Source: Edaphochlamys debaryana (taxonomy: Eukaryota > Chlorophyta > Chlorophyceae > Chlamydomonadales). Taken from it: DNA of 64,000 nucleotides. Shown piece by piece: positions 56,974 through 64,000 of this stretch. The stretch covers positions 992,001-1,056,000 of the forward strand of contig JAEHOE010000010.1 in NCBI GenBank assembly GCA_016858145.1. The letters are read 5' to 3'. A program made the translations under genes and the position numbers. The notes below the pieces were generated by a model, which did not search any database, was not told the DNA's origin, and worked only from the letters and a program-made list of their open reading frames with translations. The first letter of the stretch is position 1, and each line of letters begins with the position of its first letter.

Positions 56974-59900
56974 ATGACGCCATCCCTACCTCTGCTGCTA
57001 TTGGCTTTGGCCTTGATAGCAGGTAGGGCACGCCCGATGGGCTTCTGGCAGCCCGCAACTTGTAGTCCATTCTTCTGGCCGCACCAACGTCGCGACACGT
57101 TCTCGTTGGCGCAGGCTGTCGGGCACAGGGGCAAGCTGCTTTGGCCCCAGGACAAGTCCGGAAGCTGCTGGGCCAGGGTACGTGCGGGAAGTCTGGGACC
57201 TCGCGATGGCGCCGACGTCCGTAGCCGCAGGACAGCATACTCTCTGCGCAAAACGATTTAACATGGTCGCACATTGTAGTCAGGGACCTGTCCTCCCAGC
57301 GGTTTAGCCTGTTTTCAGCGACCTTGATGGGCAGGCCCACGTCTCCAAACCCGCGTTTTTGGGCAGAGGGCCGCGTCTTAGCATCCTGTGAGATGTCCTT
57401 TAACGGTCGGGGCCACCGCTGGCAGTCTGCCCTCGGTGCGAGTTTCCAGGCCTCGCCCCTGGTTCGCCCTGACTCTTGCCTACGCCTTTCACGTCTAACA
57501 ACCCGTTGCTCCCCGCAGGCTTCCTCTCCGCGGTCGATGGACACATGGGGGAGAGCGAGACCGAGTGGAACCTAATCGACAGCCGCGGAAAGACGATCCA
57601 CTCGTACGGCAAGGGCAAGTCCCCTCCCGCAAAGGACCGCAACGGCAACCCTCTGAAGGTTGGAGACTACGTGGTCTCGGTAAGGACGGGGACGAGGCTT
57701 GGGAGGGTGAGGGAGCAGGGCTGAGGAGCGATGCCCGCCGGGATCAGGGTGGGGAAGCGGTCCTAGGGAAATGGGGAAGCGGTCCTAGGGAAATGGGGAA
57801 GCGGTCCTAGGGAAACGCGTCAGCGGCAGACAAGAAGTCGGAACCACCCGTACCACCGAGCCGTACTCCTTGTCCCCTCTTGTGCTTGCAGGAGTGCACG
57901 TACGACACCGTCACCCAGCAGTGCTCCTCCCTTACCAGCGCCGACTACACGCTCCTCAACAGCCCGTCCCCGCCCGTTGCCACGGGCGTCGTGCAGAAGG
58001 TGCTGATCCTCATCGCCAACAACCCCACCTGCCTGCCCAACCCCCTGGACCCTGGTGTCACGATCGACCAAGTCCGGGCCAAGTACTTCGGAGCTGACGG
58101 CACGGGCACGGCACAGGGTGAGGGCGGGCTCTTCCGCATACGGCTTGCGTGTTGTATGTCGCTCTCCCGCGAACGAAAACCCGCGTGCCCCATCCCCACC
58201 CGCCTCCAGGCTGTGTGGCGAGGTCGGTGGAGGACTGCTCGTACGGCAACATCAAGATGGATCCGGTCAACTCGAAAATTGACATGGTCACTCCCGTGTG
58301 CTGGTGCGTGTACATAGATAGCAGCTCCCTTCTTACACTTCCTTGAGATCAGAACTGACATTTAACACTCTTCGGGACCCAGCTGACTCCTCTTCCTATT
58401 CCGCCCGCAGGAACACGTCTATTTGTGAGGGCTACTACACCATTGATGGTGCCATGCGTAACGCTGCCGCTGCCGCGGGCATCGACCTCACCAAGTATGA
58501 TCACTATCACTGGGTGAGTGTGGGAGCGCGAGGAGTTGCCGTTGCCTTCGGCAGATCTCCTCACGGGGTACGTGCTCCGGTCCTGGCGGCCAGTCTGGCT
58601 GCGGTCCTTGCCAATCCCACCTCACGCCCGCGCCATGCTCTGCTCCCTGTCCCCCGCCAGATTGTGAGGGGCTGGAACTGCGGCTGGTCGGGTGCCGCCC
58701 AGACGCCGGGCACCGTTGTGTGGATGCAGCCCTGGGGCCTGGACACGGTCGCTCTGTATCAGGAGGTGAGCGGCGCGCGCGGAGGGTTCACGGTTAATTA
58801 CCTTAGGCGCTAACAAGCCTTAGGCTACTTAGGCATCCATGCTTAACGGTTCCCGAGTGCCTGGGGCCGTGCGCGCGGTGAATGGTCAAGGCCGCACTGC
58901 ATGCCGCTTGGCAGGGTGCGCCAGTACTGAGCTACATGGCTGTATCCAGCCCTCCCCCTCCTGACGTCGTCTCCTGCACGTGTTCGCTTCCCTCTCCTCC
59001 CGCTTGCTTCCCCTAGCCCGTCCACCACTACTACCGCTGGCACGGTTACGGTGCCACCGCCACCAGCGGTGGAGCCTCGGTCGAGTACAAGGACCCGACT
59101 ACCTTTATGGGCAACGGCTGGGGCTGCCCCTCTGCCCCGGAGCTGGTGGGTGCTGGGCAGTATATATACCGCAAACGTGCCTTCTGTCATGAAACCTAAA
59201 CCCCACCTCTTCCTCTCCCTCCCAGGCCACCATGGGTTGGGCTTCCCCCGCCGTCGGCGCGGGCAACCTCAACCGTGATACCGTGGCTGCTGGCCCCGGC
59301 TTCACCGGCCCCTTCAACCTGCCCGCGACCTACCTCACCGGAGCGGGTGCCTACGTCCGCATGCGCCCCGACTGGCTGCCCAACTACTACCTGTCTGACG
59401 GCGTCACCATTAACACCGTGCAGCCCACCCGCAACCTCTACTTCGCAGTCCGCGTGGGCCTGGAGGCAGACTACCGGACAGCCGGCGCGCTGCACGACCG
59501 CTCGGTGAGTCTCGAGGGGGGGAAGCCGAAGCGTCGACTCCCTGCAAGGAAACGTGGGGAAGGGAGGCGTTTCCGGTAAACCGCTTGATGGGACTACCTG
59601 TGCAGTAACTGCGCCTGCATCCCTTCCCCCCCTTCGCCGGCCCTCCGTAGCTTAATGTCCACGACGTGCAAGCCGATCGCGACGTTGACCCGCTCGCCGT
59701 CAAGATGAGCAACAACCGCATGTGCAACTTCACGGCCTACTTCCAGCCCAACAGCCGCAACACCCTCGCTCGGTACAACGTGAGCCAGGGGTGGGCGTGC
59801 GTGATGAGGTCACCCCCAGCCTCTTGCCCGGGCCCTCGGGTGGTGGTTGACCCGCCGGACCCGCCGGATCTCTCAAATAATCCCCCCTCCTCCTTCTCAT

Positions 59901-60513
59901 CCCTCAGCTCGTGGTCTACACGGGCAGCTTCATCGGCGACAAGCAGTCCATCCTGCCCACCTATTTCTGCCGTTACTCGGCGTCCGACGCGGAGTGCCCG
60001 GCACTTGCGACTGTGATTGGTGGCGTCATCGGTGGCGTTACGCCGACCACCTCTCCTCCTGTGGCCGCTTCGACTAAGCCGCCAGCGGCGTCGCCTCCCC
60101 CTCCGCCCCCCCCGCCGCCCCGGATGCCCAGCCCGCCTCCCCCGCCGCCTCCCAGCCCTCGGCCTCCGTCGCCTTCGCCGCCCCCGCCCAGCCCTCCGCC
60201 CTCGCCGCGTCCCCCCAGCCCGAAGCCGCCGTCACCTGCGCCCCCGCGCCCTCCCCCGCCTCCCCCCTGCGTCGCCACGGGCAAGAACAAGTGCCCCGCC
60301 AAGCCCTCAAAGGACGCTCCTCGTCTTCCTCCCATGCCCGGTAACCCCATGCGGCCCGACCGCCCGCCCCAGAAGCCCACCCGCCCGCCCCGCTCCCCGC
60401 CCAAGCCCCCGAAGGCCCCCAAGGCCCCCAAGAAGCCCCGCGGCCGCAAGCCCAAGCGCAACGGGCGGGGCGGCAAGAAGAACCGCAGCCCGTCCCCCTC
60501 CCCGTCCCCCTAA
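56974..60513 (+). CDS. Secreted M11 (gametolysin/VMP-type) metalloprotease with QEXXH site, copy 2
   Basis: 11 exons (56974-57022, 57115-57177, 57519-57679, 57892-58117, 58210-58303, 58411-58513, 58661-58765, 59017-59145, 59226-59504, 59651-59779, 59908-60513) give 647 aa. Exon lengths equal those of copy 1 except exons 1, 7 and 11, and the protein is nearly identical through exons 3-10. Signal peptide MTPSLPLLLLALALIAG; QEPVHHYYRWH at 266-276; FMGNGWGC; Pro/Ser rod ([20 protein letters not shown]) and the same basic tail (KKPRGRKPKRNGRGGKKNRS). Three residues (VAL) just before YQE are absent from copy 1. As in copy 1, the Gln-for-His change sits in the metal site, so both paralogues inherited it. 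Likely an extracellular-matrix protease; substrate unknown. Confidence 0.93.
57751..57816. repeat. Three-copy 22-bp tandem repeat in intron 3 of M11 copy 2
   Basis: The unit GGGGAAGCGGTCCTAGGGAA plus two further bases is repeated three times with one terminal substitution. It is not present in the corresponding intron of copy 1. Confidence 0.9.
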
Positions 60514-61573
60514 GCAGGCGGCTGCCGCAAGGTCAGCACGCACGCGTTGCCCCGGTTGGCCCCTCGACTCGTTCTGCGCTGCGGGCCTGCGCGCTCCAAC
60601 GGTGCGGCCGGTCATGGTCGCCGAGGAGCGGACCGCTTGAATCTGCATTCATGGGGACCAAGCGCATGAGTAAACGCGGGGGGCTTTGCCTTGGCATGGG
60701 CATCACACGCATGTGACAGGCCTGCGAGGGCCGAAGCCGGGGAGCCGTGAGTGATGAAGGGTAGTCTGAATGAATGTGCACAATGCCACGGCACCGCGCT
60801 GCCGATTGGCGCTTGGACCGGCGGACGGTCCTTGCCTAGCCGGCGCCTGTCCAGAGAACCACGAAAGACATGCGGCCAGCGTACGGCATCTTGCTTATCT
60901 ATCAAGCTCAAGGATTGATGCGGCTGTATTCATCGCGTCTACTGTCGGGAATGCATGGTCAATGATGCAATGGAGCTTTTCATAACCTTCGGGCTGCCTC
61001 GGGGAAGCTTATGCATGCCCTGGGAGACCAGGCGACCCGAGGTGTCCAGGAGACCCCGCTTGAGCCCAGAGCGGCGCCTTCGGCCCCTCTTGCCCGCCGT
61101 AGAACGAGCGGGCATGGGATGCTAGACCGCTAGTGGCTTCGATGCGGCAAACTGCTCGGTTGTGTGCTGTTCTTACTGTCTTGTGAAGAAGGGCAACATT
61201 TATGTTGTGAAGGGCAAACGCCCATTCTTGTGACTAAGTGCGCAGAGAGCCGGGCTGGGGGGCTGAGCATGCCTCGAAGATTAGTGCCTCTGTATGCATC
61301 CCTAGTGTCGGTCCTTGTGTGTGAGTGCTGCAGCTTGACGGATGATGCGCCAAGCCCGTCCCGATATGAGTCGTGAAGGGTGTTAGCGGATTACATGCAT
61401 GTAGGCGACGGGGAGGGGGACCCAGCAAGAGTGCCGTCTGGAGGGCAAGGGTAAGGGCAATCAGAAGCCAACTACCCCCCTGCGCACATACGAACAACCT
61501 CTCATCCGTGTAACGCCAAGATCGTGCATCCCGGCCGGGCCAAACCGGCCGCTCGCTCATAGGCGCAAGCAGG

Positions 61574-61649
61574 CTGGCGCCGAGGAAGGGGTCGCCCCAG
61601 GCCGGGAGCAGCTGGCACCGAGGAAGGGGTCGCCCCAGGCCGGGAGCAG
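61574..61649. repeat. Two-copy 38-bp tandem repeat
   Basis: The unit starts CTGGCGCCGAGGAAGGGGTC and is repeated head to tail twice with a single substitution. Confidence 0.9.
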
Positions 61650-63126
61650 GGCTTTAAGGGATGACGGCAAGTTGCGGCACGGCTCTCGCTAGCAGAGGCC
61701 ACCCCCTTCGGCGGGGACATGACTTGACCCAAGCGGGCACGGAGGCGGGGTGTGGCGCTCTTCCGTGGCCGCGCGCTTACAGTATGCAGTGGCAAGGGAG
61801 ACGCCACGCCTCCATAGTGGGCCTCTCAACGGAACGTTTCTGTGAGACGTGTCGGTAACCCACTAAAACCTGACGCCTACCACAGTACGGCCTAGCCTCA
61901 ACGGGAAGGGCGACCGAACTCGCCGCAGGCAATTGAACGGCGGACCCAGGCAGACCCTCAGACTGGCAGGGGAAACATAGGTGGCAAGGATCACTTCCTT
62001 CCCCATCCATGCATGCTACGCACTGCTCACCGCCGTGGCCACTGGCCACGGCACGGACCACGCAGCCACGCTCCTAACCCACCCCCGCTCCCGATAACCC
62101 CGTTGTCCGCTCCCCGCCTGTGCCTCATCTCTGCGGACTCCCCGGCGGGAGAGGTGCAGGCGGGTCTTGGGCCAAGGCGCCAACCCCCACGTCAGCCCCG
62201 CTCTGCAGGCGCCGTAGGCCGGCGCATGGGCGCCGCGCTGGCCAGTGTTGGTCGGCTGAGGAAGCAGGGGTGGTGGGCGAGCAGCGTGGCCGGCCCACGT
62301 GATGCACTGCAGGGTACCGTATGCACAGGGGTGTGGGGTCACCGCTGGGATGGCAGAGCGGAAAAGCAGCTGCGACGAGCTTTTGGTGCCCTGTACCGTA
62401 GTACTCTGAGACCAGGGCCCCGCACGGCATCCTACGCCCTGTCTCCAAGCCCCAAGCACCTGACACATGCCCCGCCTCCCTGCGCCTCCACCTGCCTCTA
62501 CCTCCCCCTCCGTGGCTCCGGCAGGGATGCCAGGCCGTCGGCTCTCAGGCGGCCCACAAGGTGTCCCGACCCAGCTGAACCACACGTACGGAGGTGAGGT
62601 AAACACTCCCGATCCGACACGGTCTGCAACGAGCGAGCGCACAGCGCCTCAACGCGGTCGCCAAGCTCCAGGCACCAGACATGAGCGCGCCCCGCCTCCC
62701 CGCCCCGTCCTCGCGTGCAGGGGCCAGCCGCCAGCGCATGCCTCGGCATTAACACCGGCACGTCAGGGCCTGAGGGGAATGGCGCAGGGTCCAACAGAAG
62801 CAGCAGCCGGGGAGTGGCGGAGTGCGCGCGGGGGAGTGCCGTGGGTTACGGCGATGTATGGCGGGTGGGCGGCACAAGACCTCTGGCGGAAACCTTGGCA
62901 AGCCACGCAGGATTGTAAGCTGCAACCCACAGCCTAATTGGGCAAGGTGTCCGTGCGCTACTGTGCTGGTGCCGTAACCTGGAAGGTGGAACGCTTCGCG
63001 TGATCTTGTATAGCCGGCCGCATCGGTCCGGACCCAAGGGGTTGTTGGCACGCAGCCATCCCCCCGGGTCCTTGCCTCCCCCCATCATGCTTGCGCCATT
63101 TTTTGGGCTGAGTCCCCGGCGCTTAG

Positions 63127-63183
63127 CGATGCCACAAGCTTTAGTTTCCTTATCCCTATCGCGTGATTGAGAGCACGGAAACT
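63127..63183 (-). repeat. Dispersed repeat, copy B
   Basis: Inverted counterpart of 1980-2040; the + strand here reads AGTTTCCTTATCCCTATCGC in its centre. Flanking similarity (TTTTTTGGGCTGAGTC) extends it a little to the left. Confidence 0.8.
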
Positions 63184-63330
63184 TACCGTCTGGGAGCTCA
63201 ACCTCCACGCGCGTACTCAGCCAGGGTGTGTTGCTAGCTAACCTTGCACAATTCTGAGGGCAGTCGCGACACAGTGCACTCAGACATACATCATGCCTCA
63301 CCTGTACAGAGCTTGCCGAGAGGATCCAAA

Positions 63331-63970
63331 ATCCGCTTTCAGAAATAAACACGAAGGGTTTATTGCAAAGTTATGGGTGCCCAAAGTTCTCGGTCGGTCG
63401 GGGGGGGGGGACTTTGGGAGGCTGTGTGGCGGGACTTTGTCACCGCGGCGTAGAGCAGCGCCCAGCATCATCCCACACGCCCTGAGCATGCAGCATGGCA
63501 AGAACTTATGCTGGCAAGTCACTGGTACCCTTCCAGCAGTCTTAGGGGGGCGGGACCGGTGGGACATGTCGGCATGCCGGGCCCCGGGCACACACGCGGC
63601 CACCCAAAGGCGTCTCCCAGGTGCTCCCGGAAGCCCGCCTTCCACTCCCGCGCCTCAGATCGCACAGTACTAGCAAACTAAAGCCCTGATATCGCCCCTC
63701 GGTGCCGAGCCGTTGGTCAAATGACGGGTCGGGGTCCGTGGCATGGTTGATGGTACCCGACCAACGTGGCCACCGGGAGTGCTGTGCGCGCCCATGGATA
63801 GAGCACACGATCAGCAGTCCAGCGAAACGCAAAAGGCATAAAATGGAGTACGTACAGGCCTTGTACGACAGTGTCGTACACTGTACGGGTCGGTCGGTCG
63901 GTCGTCAGTCCCGAGGGGTTGGGGAACCTTTTGGGCATGAGATCGGGCAACTTTGTTTGTACCCCCCCCC
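63331..63970 (+). repeat. Dispersed repeat, uninterrupted copy
   Basis: About 640 bp aligning end to end with 52124-52429 plus 54921-55330. It lacks both the 2,487-bp insertion and the ~105-bp segment, and so provides the empty sites for both. It contains a (CGGT)n run near 63888-63903. No protein-coding capacity was recognised. Confidence 0.88.
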
Positions 63971-64000
63971 CCTGCTGCTGCTCGCATTCTGACCTCTTGC

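Larger units (their letters stand above)
60514..64000. other. Downstream intergenic region
   Basis: 3.5 kb with no supported gene. The first ~90 bases share similarity with the 3' flank of M11 copy 1. A two-copy 38-bp tandem repeat lies at 61574-61649. At 62451-62490 and 62664-62708 two related ~40-bp blocks (CACCTGACACATG- and CACCAGACATGAG-type) occur without a credible reading frame. Repeats occupy 63127-63183 and 63331-63970. Confidence 0.5.

Noticed and set aside
62013..62937. Overlapping ORFs in 62.0-62.9 kb
   Set aside because: Pro/Arg/Gly-rich translations without motifs. Splice-like sites exist but no coherent chain was found.

Overview
The window is nuclear DNA of a volvocine green alga (Chlamydomonas/Volvox relatives). 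The reasons are very high GC, many short GT-AG introns that tend to start in G runs and end in C runs before the AG, candidate TGTAA poly(A) signals, M11 (gametolysin/VMP) metalloproteases with a QEXXH site and a hydroxyproline-type Pro/Ser domain, and Ala/Gly-expanded proteins. The species cannot be fixed from sequence alone. All gene models were built by hand by chaining splice sites. In every multi-exon gene the exon phases close exactly to the stop codon.

Layout: (1) 323-583 (+), an intronless SDHAF1-type LYR assembly factor. (2) 3740-13357 (-), a 23-exon single-pass receptor-like protein kinase with signal peptide, lineage-type ectodomain, membrane helix, TKL-like kinase domain and long tail. 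It is convergent with gene 1. (3) 14878-19667 (-), a 14-exon NEDD1 orthologue (WD40 plus the C-terminal gamma-tubulin recruitment helix). (4) 20559-46264 (+), a 61-exon ATM/TEL1 checkpoint kinase of about 4,274 aa, divergent from NEDD1 across 891 bp. (5) 48267-51718 and 56974-60513 (+), two tandem paralogous secreted M11 metalloproteases (630 and 647 aa). The remainder is repeat-rich intergenic DNA.

The intergenic DNA is informative. Between ATM and the first protease lie a 240-bp foldback and a 542-bp hAT-type MITE with a perfect 8-bp target duplication. Between the two proteases, a dispersed repeat carries a 2,487-bp TG...CA insertion with a 4-bp duplication. Its empty site is visible in a second copy of the same repeat at 63.3-64.0 kb. 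A further ~105-bp segment in that repeat is also absent from the second copy and recurs near 14.5 kb.

Functionally, NEDD1 (spindle-pole microtubule nucleation) and ATM (DNA double-strand-break signalling) share a divergent promoter interval. The receptor kinase and the two proteases are surface or extracellular-matrix genes, as expected for volvocine cell-wall biology. I found no wholly new multi-gene system. The most unusual items are the QEXXH protease pair and its conversion-like pattern, the nested transposon insertions with readable empty sites, and the very large Ala/Gly-expanded ATM.
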